Source: Mycolicibacterium austroafricanum | GTDB lineage: Bacteria > Actinomycetota > Actinomycetes > Mycobacteriales > Mycobacteriaceae | Direction of reading: 5' to 3' | DNA: 64,000 nucleotides | Assembly (NCBI RefSeq): GCF_902705885.1 | Contig: NZ_CACSIP010000026.1 | Coordinates: 17,509-81,508 of the forward strand | Shown: piece after piece, positions 29,392-37,204 of the stretch | Numbering within the stretch: position 1 is the stretch's first letter | Layout of the letters: the number at the start of each line of letters is the position of its first letter | Translations under genes and position numbers: made by a program | The notes under the pieces: generated by a model | What the model was told of the DNA's origin: nothing | Seen by the model: the letters and a program-made list of their open reading frames with translations, nothing else | The model's database searches: none

Positions 29392-29420
29392 ACTATAGTT
29401 TGATGTGCTAGCTGACGCAA
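29392..29420 (-). promoter_or_regulatory. Promoter of the glycosyltransferase (MMP) operon
   Basis: Read on the minus strand, TTGCGT (29420-29415) and TATAGT (29397-29392) are separated by exactly 17 bases. The operator palindrome starts immediately after the -10 box, placing the start of transcription inside it. Confidence 0.6.
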
Positions 29421-29489
29421 CGCGACTGCTAGCTCTGACTACCACAGACGCCGCCGGGCGTCCTCTTCAGCCTCTCCGCCGACCCCCGG

Positions 29490-29945
29490 CTACCGCGGCG
29501 GGAACCCGCCCGTCGCGACCGGCCCCCACCGCTGCGGGGTGACCCTGATCAGGCACTTGTGTTGATCGATCATGGCCTGGCGGTACTCCTGCCAGTCCGG
29601 GTGCTCCCCCGCCACCGAGCGGAAGTACTCGACGAGGCCTTCGACGGCGTCCGGCGTATCGAGCACCTCAGCGCGACCGTCGACCTGCACGCAAGGCCCG
29701 TCAAAATCGTCGGACAACACCACCACGCTCGCGCGGGGACGGCGCCGGATGTTGGCCGACTTCGCTCGCTGCGGATAGGACGCGACGACGATGCGCCCCT
29801 GGGCGTCCACCCCGCCGGTCACCGGCGAACTCTGCAGCGATTCCCCGGCCCGGAACGTCGTCAGCACCATCCGGTGCCTGGGCCTGATGAACTCCAGCAG
29901 TTCGGGCAGTGTGACCACGTCGGCGGTGGCGAACTTCCTGGCCAT
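29490..29945 (-). CDS. PPOX-class F420/flavin-binding protein
   Basis: 151 residues of the pyridoxamine-phosphate-oxidase split-barrel type. MVLTTFRAGESLQSSPVTGGVDAQGRIVVASYPQRAKSANIRRRPRASVVVL is the cofactor-binding core as seen in mycobacterial F420-dependent FDOR-B proteins; DGPCVQVDGRAEVLD and EHPDWQEYRQAMIDQHKCLIRVTPQRWGP follow. ATG 29945 starts the protein. Role is unknown, perhaps reduction of a small electrophile or cofactor. It is separated from the glycosyltransferase promoter by about 70 bases and is divergent from the 13E12 fragment. Confidence 0.82.
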   Translation of the reverse strand: MARKFATADVVTLPELLEFIRPRHRMVLTTFRAGESLQSSPVTGGVDAQGRIVVASYPQRAKSANIRRRPRASVVVLSDDFDGPCVQVDGRAEVLDTPDAVEGLVEYFRSVAGEHPDWQEYRQAMIDQHKCLIRVTPQRWGPVATGGFPPR

Positions 29946-29994
29946 GGTGCCAACTGTATTCGACGTGTCGGAGCGCGTCGCTATCGTGTCGAAC

Positions 29995-30300
29995 ATGAGT
30001 TCGAAAGATGAAATACTGACCGCGCTCGACGCCGCGGATGTCGCCTGGCAGGCGCTCACCGCGCTGCCGATCCACACCCTTCGCCCCGCCGATCAGCGCG
30101 CCGTGCTGATCCGGCTCGAGGCAATGGACAAGAAGTTGGCCGCCCTGCAGCACCGGCTGCTCGGGAGCATGGTGGCCGGCCCCACGCCGGTCGAGTTCGC
30201 CGGCGCTCCATGGGCCGAGGTGCTGGCCCGCCGGCTACGGATCTCCGTCGGGGAGGCGCAACGACGCATCGCCGACGCAGCTGAGCCACGGTCCGCCTGA
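29995..30300 (+). pseudogene. Truncated 13E12-family (DUF222) protein, N-terminal part only
   Basis: 101 codons starting at ATG 29995, seven bases after a TATCGT box (leaderless pattern). The product has the start of DUF222: LDAADVAWQALTALPIHTLRPADQRAVLIRLEAMDKKLAALQHRLLGSM and LARRLRISVGEAQRRIADAAE, where family members continue with ELGPR and 300 more residues including an HNH nuclease. Here a stop follows at once after EPRSA, and the next 200 bases carry no recognisable HNH part. This is a relic of a REP13E12-like element or a short derivative; whether it is expressed is unknown. A second member of the family begins at 63775. Confidence 0.65.
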
Positions 30301-30518
30301 CACCGGAGCAGCCGAACGCGGTGAACCGCCTTTACGATCTGACCCATCACCGTCATCGGGGGTGGGATGGCCGGGTTCGACAGTCCCGGGGGGTCGCCGA
30401 ATGGCGGCGCTATGGCAAGGTGCCGTTCGCAGCCGGTCTGGGCTATTCCATGGGCCGTGTCGATGCCCGATGCGACCGACACATCGAGCAGCGTGGATGG
30501 TTCTACGCTGGGCTGACC

Positions 30519-31157
30519 ATGTACATCCCGCCGAAGTTCGCGGTGCCGGAGGCCGACGCCCGCGCGGCGCTGGCCCGGGCAGGCTTCGCCCATCTCGTCA
30601 CCCATACGGGCGACGGCATGCTGGTCACCCCGTTGCCGCTGCTCTACGACCCCGGCCGGCACTCGCTGATCGGGCATGTCGCACGCGCCAACCCGCACTG
30701 GCAGGCAGCGGAGGCCGACTCGGTCGCCCTCTTCTCTGGTCCGCAGGCCTATGTCTCGCCCAGCTACTACGCCACCAAGCAGGAGACCGGCAAGGTGGTG
30801 CCGACGTGGAACTACGAACTCCTTGCCGTCCACGGGCAGCTGATCGCACATGAGGACCCGACGTGGCTGCGCGACCTGGTGACACAGCTGACCAACCGCC
30901 ACGAACAGGGCCGCGCCGAACCCTGGCAGGTCACCGATGCCCCCGAGACCTATCTCCGCGGTCAACTCCAGCGCATCGTCGGCGTCGAGCTGACGATCAC
31001 GTCGGTGGAGGCCAAACGCAAAATGTCGCAGAACCAACCCGAACGCAACCGCGCAGGCGTCGTCGCCGGCCTGAAAGCGTCCGCCAGATCGGCCGATCAC
31101 GCAGTGGCAGAACGCGTCTCGGACCTGGGCAGCACGACAGCGAAAGGCCTCGGGTAG
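30519..31157 (+). CDS. PaiB-like FMN-binding negative regulator family protein
   Basis: 212 residues starting at ATG 30519. MYIPPKFAVPEADARAALARAGFAHLVTHTGDGMLVTPLPLLYD is the N-terminal split-barrel strand order of PaiB. GHVARANPHWQ, FSGPQAYVSPSYYATKQETGKVVPTWNYELLAVHGQL and LTNRHEQGRAEPW are the hallmark segments. PaiB of Bacillus is linked to control of degradative-enzyme genes and sporulation, but the family is basically a flavin-binding barrel whose role in mycobacteria is unknown. A longer frame upstream to 30321 has no coding look. Its 3' end overlaps the C39-like gene by 61 bases in convergent orientation, which is unusual. Confidence 0.8.
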   Translation: MYIPPKFAVPEADARAALARAGFAHLVTHTGDGMLVTPLPLLYDPGRHSLIGHVARANPHWQAAEADSVALFSGPQAYVSPSYYATKQETGKVVPTWNYELLAVHGQLIAHEDPTWLRDLVTQLTNRHEQGRAEPWQVTDAPETYLRGQLQRIVGVELTITSVEAKRKMSQNQPERNRAGVVAGLKASARSADHAVAERVSDLGSTTAKGLG

Positions 31158-31642
31158 CCCAGACCTTCGAGCTGCGCCCGCCGCACCGCGTCCAGACCGA
31201 CCGTCCGCACCTCACCCGAGGACGGTTCGTAGCAGCGCAGCGTCCCGGCGGTGGCGCCGACGACCAGCACCCAGTGCCGCGGGAGCCACCGCCCGACCAG
31301 CATCGGCACCGGCAACTCGGAGCGGACCGCGTCGAGGACGTCGTCGAGCCGGTCGCGCCTACCCCACCACATCCGCCACCGGTAACGCAGTGCTCGACCG
31401 CGGGAGCGGCACGTCAGCGCCCGAGCCATCGCCATCGGCGTGGTCCCCAGCGCGCGCGGCCACACCCGGTTGACCAGCGCGTGCACCCGCAGCTGTTCCT
31501 GCGCGAACCACGCCCGGTCGAACCCGGAGCCCGACAGGTGTGAGCGGTACGCCGGGTCCAGCAACGCCCCGGCGACGACGGCCACGGTAGGCCCGCACGT
31601 CCGGCCGTCGCGCTGCCGCAACCGCAGCGCGGCGATCCTCAC
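31097..31642 (-). CDS. Peptidase C39-like protein
   Basis: 181 residues from GTG 31642. Cys16 lies in RDGRTCGPTVAVVAGALLDPAY, the TCGPT pattern of C39/papain-like folds. A His in RWLPRHWVLVVG and acidic residues in CYEPSSGEVRTV would complete a Cys-His-Asp/Asn set. There is no signal peptide. The start overlaps the stop of the acyl-CoA ligase fragment by GTGA, so it is read directly behind it. The last 61 bases overlap the convergent PaiB gene. It probably acts as a cytoplasmic protease or has lost activity; nothing indicates a substrate. Confidence 0.65.
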   Translation of the reverse strand: MRIAALRLRQRDGRTCGPTVAVVAGALLDPAYRSHLSGSGFDRAWFAQEQLRVHALVNRVWPRALGTTPMAMARALTCRSRGRALRYRWRMWWGRRDRLDDVLDAVRSELPVPMLVGRWLPRHWVLVVGATAGTLRCYEPSSGEVRTVGLDAVRRAQLEGLGYPRPFAVVLPRSETRSATA

Positions 31643-31809
31643 CCCGCACCGCCGGCCTCGTGGGGCTCCGCGTAGGTCCACCGGCGGCCGGTGGCGCACC
31701 CGATCAGCGCCTCGCGGTCCTCGAATCGCTCGGCCGTTCTGGCCAGGTTGTCGCTGATCGTGGCGTCCAGCAGGGGCGGCTCTGCGATTCCGGACGAGTG
31801 CGACAACAT
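31639..31809 (-). pseudogene. N-terminal remnant of an AMP-binding acyl-CoA ligase (FadD-like)
   Basis: 56 codons from ATG 31809. The product runs MLSHSSGIAEPPLLDATISD, then NLARTAERFEDREALIGCAT, then GRRWTYAEPHEAG before stopping. The segment DATISDNLARTAE with DREALIG and GRRWTYAE is the invariant opening of mycobacterial FadD proteins (about 540 residues). The remaining 90 percent is missing, and the C39-like frame begins at the break. It looks like a deletion that removed most of a fadD gene divergent from the acyl-CoA dehydrogenase. Confidence 0.7.
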
Positions 31810-31845
31810 CGGCCGGCTTCCCTCCACCGTGGATTTCTCGCTCGG

Positions 31846-31864
31846 GCTGGGTACTGCACCCAGC
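31846..31864. promoter_or_regulatory. Inverted repeat in the fadD-remnant/acyl-CoA dehydrogenase intergenic region
   Basis: GCTGGGT and ACCCAGC are perfect 7-bp arms around ACTGC. The site lies between divergent start codons, about 87 bases before the acyl-CoA dehydrogenase gene, and could be an operator. Confidence 0.35.
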
Positions 31865-31950
31865 GTAGGCCGGATGAAAGTGGGGTTGGTCAGAATGCTC
31901 GGTTGTTCGCTGCGGTGTTCGCAGCTGGTGCTCGTCCATCTGGGGTGTCC

Positions 31951-33333
31951 ATGACGTTTGATCTCACGCCCACGGCGGCACAGCACGACCTGGCCCGGCG
32001 CGCCCACGAGTTCGCCGAGCAGGTGGTTCGTCCGGTCGCCGCAGACTACGACCAGCGCCAGGAGTTCCCGTGGCCCGTGCTGGAAGAAGCGGCGAGACAA
32101 GGGTTCTACAGCCCGTTGTTCTACCGCGACCTGATCGGGGATCCGACCGGGCTGTCACTGCCGATGTTCATGGAGGAGTTGTTCTGGGGGTGTGCGGGGA
32201 TCGGACTGGCCGTCGTGATGCCGGCCCTCGCCCTCTCGGCCATCGGCCAGGCGGCCTCGCCCGATCAGATGCTGCAGTGGGCGCCGGAATGTTTCGGCAC
32301 CCCCGGCGACCTGAAGCTGGCGGCGCTGGCGATCTCCGAACCCGAGGGCGGCAGCGACGTCCGCAACCTGCGCACCACAGCGCGCCGCGATGGCGACGAC
32401 TGGATCATCGACGGGCACAAGATGTGGATCGGCAACGGCGGCATCGCCGACGTCCACGTGGTCAACGCCGTCGTCGATCAGGAGCTGGGGCACCGCGGCC
32501 AGGCGTTGTTCATCGTCCCCGGCGGCTCCCCGGGCCTGGACATGGTGCGCAAGCTGGACAAAGTCGGCTGTCGCGCCTCGCACACCGCCGAACTGCGGTT
32601 CAACAGGGTCCGGGTGCCCGCGGACCATCTGCTCGGTGGCCAGGAGAAGCTCGATCGCAAACTGGCCCGCGCCCGCGAAGCCGTCGAGGGCGCCAGACAT
32701 TCCGGCTCGGCCACCATGGGCACCTTCGAGCAAACCCGGCCGATGGTCGCCGCACAAGCCCTCGGCATCGCCAGGGCGGCGCTGGAGTACGCCACCGAGT
32801 ACGCCAACCGACGCGAGGCGTTCGGCGCACCGATCATCGACAACCAGGGGATCTCGTTCCCGCTGGCCGACCTCGCGACCACCATCGACGCGGCGAGGTT
32901 GCTGACGTGGCGGGCTTCATGGATGGCCGCCACCGGTGTGCCGTTCGAGCGGGGCGAGGGGTCGATGGCCAAGCTGGCCGCCAGTGAGGTGGCGGTCCGC
33001 ACCACCGAGCGGGCCATCCAGACGATGGGCGGATGGGGTTACATCAAGGACCACCCCGTCGAGAAGTGGTACCGGGACGCCAAGCTCTACACCATCTTCG
33101 AGGGAACCAGCGAGATCCAGCGCATCGTGATCTCCAACGCGCTGGGCGCCGCCGACGGGAAACCGCCGATGCACTTCGACCTCGAGCCGACCGGCGGACC
33201 GTTGAATCGGGCCTTCGGCAGGGGAACCCCGACGCGCACCCGGGTCGCGAACTCCGCACTGACGATGAAGGACCGGATTCCGGGCCCCGTGATGAACATG
33301 GCGATGAAGGTGCTGCGCCCGCCCCGCAAATAG
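31951..33333 (+). CDS. Acyl-CoA dehydrogenase family protein
   Basis: 460 residues with the full ACAD layout: N-terminal helices (AQHDLARRAHEFAEQVVRPVAADYD), a central beta-barrel containing LAALAISEPEGGSDVRNLRTTARRDGDDWIIDGHKMWIGNGG, and the C-terminal bundle with ERAIQTMGGWGYIKDHPVEKWYRDAKLYTIFEGTSEIQR. The Glu of FEGTSEIQR sits at the usual catalytic-base region. It oxidises an acyl-CoA to the enoyl-CoA with FAD; the chain type is unknown. ATG 31951 is used, with GTG 31945 as alternative. The divergent fadD partner is reduced to a fragment, so the original pathway may be broken. Confidence 0.9.
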   Translation: MTFDLTPTAAQHDLARRAHEFAEQVVRPVAADYDQRQEFPWPVLEEAARQGFYSPLFYRDLIGDPTGLSLPMFMEELFWGCAGIGLAVVMPALALSAIGQAASPDQMLQWAPECFGTPGDLKLAALAISEPEGGSDVRNLRTTARRDGDDWIIDGHKMWIGNGGIADVHVVNAVVDQELGHRGQALFIVPGGSPGLDMVRKLDKVGCRASHTAELRFNRVRVPADHLLGGQEKLDRKLARAREAVEGARHSGSATMGTFEQTRPMVAAQALGIARAALEYATEYANRREAFGAPIIDNQGISFPLADLATTIDAARLLTWRASWMAATGVPFERGEGSMAKLAASEVAVRTTERAIQTMGGWGYIKDHPVEKWYRDAKLYTIFEGTSEIQRIVISNALGAADGKPPMHFDLEPTGGPLNRAFGRGTPTRTRVANSALTMKDRIPGPVMNMAMKVLRPPRK

Positions 33334-33427
33334 CCAGATACCCGATACCCCTGGTTTCACCCTGGCGATTTCTGGCAACATTACTCGCGAGTCACATAAC
33401 AGTCCGAGACTGCGGGTGGGGATGACA

Positions 33428-35275
33428 ATGGAGTTCTCTCGAATGGCGGCGTCGTTGCTGGCCCAGGGCGACGAGGGCGGCGGAACAGCGCTCAACGAGA
33501 TCATCGGTCTGTCCGCCGCCGGGGCGGTGGTCACGGCGGTACTGCTGTGGATCGGCTACCTGCACCGCAATCACAAGATCACCTGGCTGACCTCGCTGGC
33601 GGACTGGTCGGGACGCCGGTTCAAGCGCCCGCCCTGGGTGGCGCTGCCGATCGCGATGTTCGTCTCCTCGATCATCTGCGCGCTGTTCGGGTTCATCTGG
33701 GACGTCAGCCTGCACATCGGAAACGGCCGGGACGACGGCGCACTGGCCAACCCGGCGCACTACTTCATCCTGATCGGCCTGTTCGGGATCTTCGTCGCCG
33801 GCTGCACCGCGATGGTGCTGCCGGTGGGCGAAGAAGCCAAGCCCGGACCGTCCGCGGTCCGCATCACCGACGACTGGCACGCCCCGGTAGGCGGCATCGT
33901 GATGGCCGGATGCGGGCTGTACGCGCTGATGGGTTTCCCGCTCGACGACGTCTGGCACCGCATCTTCGGCCAGGACGTCACGCTGTGGGGACCGACCCAC
34001 CTGATGATGATCGGCGGCGCAGGGTTCTCGACGCTGGCCGCGCTGTACCTGGAACGTGAGGGGCGGCGGGTCCGGCCGGAGGACGCCCCGCGCGACGGCG
34101 TCGGCCTGAAGTTCGTCCAGTATCTCGCATTCGCCGGCGTGCTCATCGGAGCGTCGGTCTACCAGATCGAATTCGACTTCGGCGTGCCGCAGTTCCGCCA
34201 GGTCTTCCAGCCGATGCTGATCGCCGCCGCGGCGGCGTTGGCGCTGGTGGCCGCGCGGATCTTCATGGGCCGCGGCGCTGCCCTGATCGCGGCGCTGATC
34301 GCCGTCGGACTGCGCGGGCTGGTCGCGCTGGCGGTGGCGCCGGTGCTGGACGCGCCGGTCAACTGGTTCCCGCTCTATCTCGGCGGCGCGGTCGTCGTCG
34401 AACTCCTGGCGTTGACGCCGCTTCTCAAACGTCCGGTCGTCTTCGGCCTGGTGGCCGGTCTGGGTATCGCGACGGTGGGCCTGTGGCTGGAATCGCTGTG
34501 GATCAACGCCGTGTACCCGTTGCCGTGGCCGTCGAGCATCTGGCCGGAGGCACTGGCGATGTCGGTCCCGGTGGCTGTCCTCGTCGGTGGTTGCGGCGCC
34601 TTGGTCGGCATGGTGCTGTGTGGGCAGCGCCTGCCACGCCGCGCGATCGGCGTGGGCCTGGTGGCCTTGACCGTCGTCGCCATCGGCGCGGCGACCGCCA
34701 ACGGCCTGCGTTACGACATGCCGCAGAACGCGACCGCCCAGGTCACCCTGACCGAGGCACCCGCGGTCGACGGTCAGCGCTATGTGACCGCCGACGTGCG
34801 ACTCACACCCCCGGACGTCGTGAGCGACGATCCCAACTGGGTGACGGTGCTGGGCTGGCAGGGCGGCCTGCAGAATCAGCGCGGTCAGTTCGTCGACAAC
34901 CTCGAGCAGGTCGGCCCCGGCCACTACGTCTCCACCGAGCCCATGCCGGTGTCGGGAACGTGGAAGACACTGCTGCGCGTGCACGACGGCCGGACGCTGG
35001 CGGCGGTGCCGATCTTCCTCGCCGGCGATCCGGGTATCGGCGCCGAGGAAGTTCCCGCCGAAGCGCAGTTCACCCGGCCGTTCGTCTCGGAGATCACCAT
35101 CCTGCAGCGGGAGCGCAGCCCCGACATCCCGGAGTCACTGTGGCTGATCGGATGCCTGATCGTGCTGGCCTGCACGCTGGCCATGGTCGCGGGAGTGACC
35201 TGGGGCGGCGGCCGGATCAACAACAACGAACCCAGCGGCAGTGACGCGGAACTGCAGCCGTCAGCGCAGTCATGA
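33428..35275 (+). CDS. Polytopic membrane protein with extracytoplasmic YtkA/CopC-like beta-domain
   Basis: About 615 residues. ATG 33428 is preferred because GGGTGGGG lies 6 bases upstream; ATG 33422 and GTG 33416 are alternatives. Residues to about 430 hold roughly ten membrane helices with conserved-looking His sites between them: WDVSLHIGNGRDDG, NPAHYFILIGL, DDWHAPVGG and DDVWHRIFGQDVTLWGPTHLMM. Residues about 445-570 form an outside domain (TLTEAPAVDGQRYVTADVRLTPPD, GPGHYVSTEPMPVSGTWKTLLRVHDG) similar in feel to YtkA/FixH copper-linked domains, followed by one last helix. It starts a four-gene operon with ATGA overlaps. A role in metal, probably copper, handling or assembly of an exported cofactor is inference; I do not recognise a named family. 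Confidence 0.72.
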   Translation: MEFSRMAASLLAQGDEGGGTALNEIIGLSAAGAVVTAVLLWIGYLHRNHKITWLTSLADWSGRRFKRPPWVALPIAMFVSSIICALFGFIWDVSLHIGNGRDDGALANPAHYFILIGLFGIFVAGCTAMVLPVGEEAKPGPSAVRITDDWHAPVGGIVMAGCGLYALMGFPLDDVWHRIFGQDVTLWGPTHLMMIGGAGFSTLAALYLEREGRRVRPEDAPRDGVGLKFVQYLAFAGVLIGASVYQIEFDFGVPQFRQVFQPMLIAAAAALALVAARIFMGRGAALIAALIAVGLRGLVALAVAPVLDAPVNWFPLYLGGAVVVELLALTPLLKRPVVFGLVAGLGIATVGLWLESLWINAVYPLPWPSSIWPEALAMSVPVAVLVGGCGALVGMVLCGQRLPRRAIGVGLVALTVVAIGAATANGLRYDMPQNATAQVTLTEAPAVDGQRYVTADVRLTPPDVVSDDPNWVTVLGWQGGLQNQRGQFVDNLEQVGPGHYVSTEPMPVSGTWKTLLRVHDGRTLAAVPIFLAGDPGIGAEEVPAEAQFTRPFVSEITILQRERSPDIPESLWLIGCLIVLACTLAMVAGVTWGGGRINNNEPSGSDAELQPSAQS

Positions 35276-35427
35276 CCTCCGGCGCCGACATCAACATCCT
35301 GGCCGACCATCCGATCTGGATCGCGGTGCCGGCGTTCGCACCCGCCATCGTGGTGGCCGGCGTGGTCGTCTACATCGCAGTCAAGAACCGACAGAAGAAG
35401 GACAATCCCGACCGTGACAGCGCGTGA
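35272..35427 (+). CDS. Small single-span membrane protein (51 residues)
   Basis: The frame starts at ATG 35272, overlapping the previous stop (ATGA), and ends at 35427. The product starts MTSGADINILADHPIWIAVP, has one strong hydrophobic helix (AIVVAGVVVYIAV), then a basic-acidic tail KNRQKKDNPDRDSA. It is the second gene of the operon and itself overlaps the lipoprotein start by 14 bases. Such mini-proteins are typical partners in membrane complexes. It is below the size most gene finders accept. Confidence 0.7.
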   Translation: MTSGADINILADHPIWIAVPAFAPAIVVAGVVVYIAVKNRQKKDNPDRDSA

Positions 35428-35848
35428 CAGGGTCCTGGCCATGACGGTCGCAGCCGTGGTGACGCTCTCCGGATGCGGCGGCAGCGGTGGTGAGGGCACG
35501 GCCGCGCCGGGCACCACCGCGTCGGCCAATCCGACGGCCGCCACGGCCGGCCCGACCGAAAACGCCGACGCCGCACAGCCGACACCGCTGGTCATCGACA
35601 TCGTGATCGAGGGCGGCGACGTCACCCCCACCAATGTGGCCCGCGAGGCCGCGGTGGGACAACCGATCGAGCTGCGGGTCGACAGCGACAGCGCCGACGA
35701 ACTGCACGTGCACTCGACGCCGGAGCACACCTTCGACGTCGGGGTCGGCCCCGACCAGTCGTACCGGTTCACCGTCGAGATGCCCGGCCGCGTCGACGTC
35801 GAACTGCACCAGCTGCACAAGACGGTCGCGACCATCCAGGTGCGATGA
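35414..35848 (+). CDS. Cupredoxin-like lipoprotein
   Basis: 144 residues from GTG 35414. A signal peptide ends in the lipobox VTLSGC, so Cys21 should be lipidated and the protein anchored outside the membrane. A Thr/Ala/Pro linker leads to an 85-residue beta-domain: PLVIDIVIEGGDVTPTNVAREAAVGQPIELRVDSDSADELHVHSTPEHTFDVG, ending GRVDVELHQLHKTVATIQV. This is the cupredoxin fold, with several His (HVHSTPEH, LHQLHK) but no Cys ligand, so a type 1 copper site is not certain. It is coded between membrane proteins in a tight operon and probably works with them at the outer face of the membrane. Confidence 0.75.
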   Translation: MTARDRVLAMTVAAVVTLSGCGGSGGEGTAAPGTTASANPTAATAGPTENADAAQPTPLVIDIVIEGGDVTPTNVAREAAVGQPIELRVDSDSADELHVHSTPEHTFDVGVGPDQSYRFTVEMPGRVDVELHQLHKTVATIQVR

Positions 35849-37173
35849 CGTCAGATCCGTCAGTCGCCGTGCTCGCGCACGGCCTCGGCGGTTCCGCCGA
35901 CCTGCCGATCCCGTACACCTACGCGCTCGTCGGCGCCGCCTGGGCGCTGACCTTCACCTTCGCCGTCGTTGCGGTGGCATGGAAGAACCCGCGTTTCGAC
36001 CCCGAGAAGCCGGGCAGGGCGCTGCCGGGCTGGCTGACCACCGCGGTGGACGCGCCGGCCGCCCGCTGGGTGGTCGCCGGGGTGGCGCTGGTGCTGACCG
36101 GCTGGGTGGCGATGGCCGCGTTCCTCGGCCCGTCCGGCGCCGAGAACCCGTTGCCAGGGGTGTTCTATGTGCTGCTCTGGGTGGGGCTGCCCGCGCTGTC
36201 GCTGCTGATCGGCCCGGTGTGGCGGGTGATCTCGCCGGTGCGGGCCGTCGCCCGGCTCACCGGTGGCCGCACCCTGGGTGGTGTCTACCCGCCGGCGCTG
36301 GGGTACTGGCCCGCGGCGGCCGGCCTGTTCGCGTTCGTCTGGCTCGAACTCGCCAGCCCCGACCCCGGCTCGGTGGGCGCGATCCGCACCTGGCTGCTGA
36401 TCTATCTCGGGCTGACGCTGGCGGGGACCCTGTGGTGCGGGGCCCGGTGGAGTGCGCGGGCCGATCCGTTCGAGGTCTACAGCGTCGCCGCGTCGCGACT
36501 GTCGCCGTTGCGCCGCGACGGCGCGGGTCGCATCGTGGTCGGCAACCCGTTCGACCATCTGCTGACGATGCCGGTGCGCCCCGGAACCGTGGCGGTGCTG
36601 TCGGTGCTGCTGGGTTCCACGGCGTTCGACAGTTTCTCGGCCATGCCCCGGTGGCGGGCGTTCGTCGACTCCGCCACCTCGTCGGCGGTGACGGCGACGA
36701 TGCTGCGCACCGCCGGCCTGCTGCTGTTCGCCGGGGTGGTGGCCGCCACGTTCTGGCTGGCGGCGCGCTGCACCGGTGGGGTCGATGCGCAGCGGCGCCG
36801 GGAGCTTCCCGGCCTGATGGCGCACTCGCTGATCCCGATCGTGCTCGGCTATGTCTTCGCCCACTACCTGACCTATCTGGTGGAACGCGGCCAGGAGACG
36901 ATCATCCGCCTCGCCGATCCGCTGGACCGGGGGTGGAACGTGCTGTGGCTGTCTCAGGCCGAGGTCAGCTACGTGCTGTCGATGCATCCGGCGGTGCTGG
37001 CCACCCTCAAGGTCGGGTTCGTGGTGGCCGGCCACATCGCCGGGGTGATCGCCGCACACGACAGGGCGCTGGCGCTGCTGCCGGAGCGGCACCGGTTGAC
37101 CGGGCAGTTGGCGATGATGCTGGTGATGGTCGGGTACACGTTCACCGGCCTGTATCTGTTGTTCGGCGGGTGA
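35845..37173 (+). CDS. Polytopic membrane protein, last gene of the cupredoxin operon
   Basis: 442 residues with about nine membrane helices. The N-terminus HGLGGSADLPIPYTYALVGAAWALTFTF is a recognisable opening of an actinobacterial membrane family that databases sometimes label fenitrothion hydrolase; I would not infer that activity. LMAHSLIPIVLGYVFAHYLTYLVERGQETII near residue 330 has buried His residues that might bind metal. The start overlaps the lipoprotein stop (ATGA). The four genes together suggest a membrane complex; energy metabolism or copper delivery is possible. It ends 31 bases before pncA. Confidence 0.72.
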   Translation: MTSDPSVAVLAHGLGGSADLPIPYTYALVGAAWALTFTFAVVAVAWKNPRFDPEKPGRALPGWLTTAVDAPAARWVVAGVALVLTGWVAMAAFLGPSGAENPLPGVFYVLLWVGLPALSLLIGPVWRVISPVRAVARLTGGRTLGGVYPPALGYWPAAAGLFAFVWLELASPDPGSVGAIRTWLLIYLGLTLAGTLWCGARWSARADPFEVYSVAASRLSPLRRDGAGRIVVGNPFDHLLTMPVRPGTVAVLSVLLGSTAFDSFSAMPRWRAFVDSATSSAVTATMLRTAGLLLFAGVVAATFWLAARCTGGVDAQRRRELPGLMAHSLIPIVLGYVFAHYLTYLVERGQETIIRLADPLDRGWNVLWLSQAEVSYVLSMHPAVLATLKVGFVVAGHIAGVIAAHDRALALLPERHRLTGQLAMMLVMVGYTFTGLYLLFGG

Positions 37174-37204
37174 GATCGCCCGGGTCCGGACGTACCGTGG
37201 GGAC

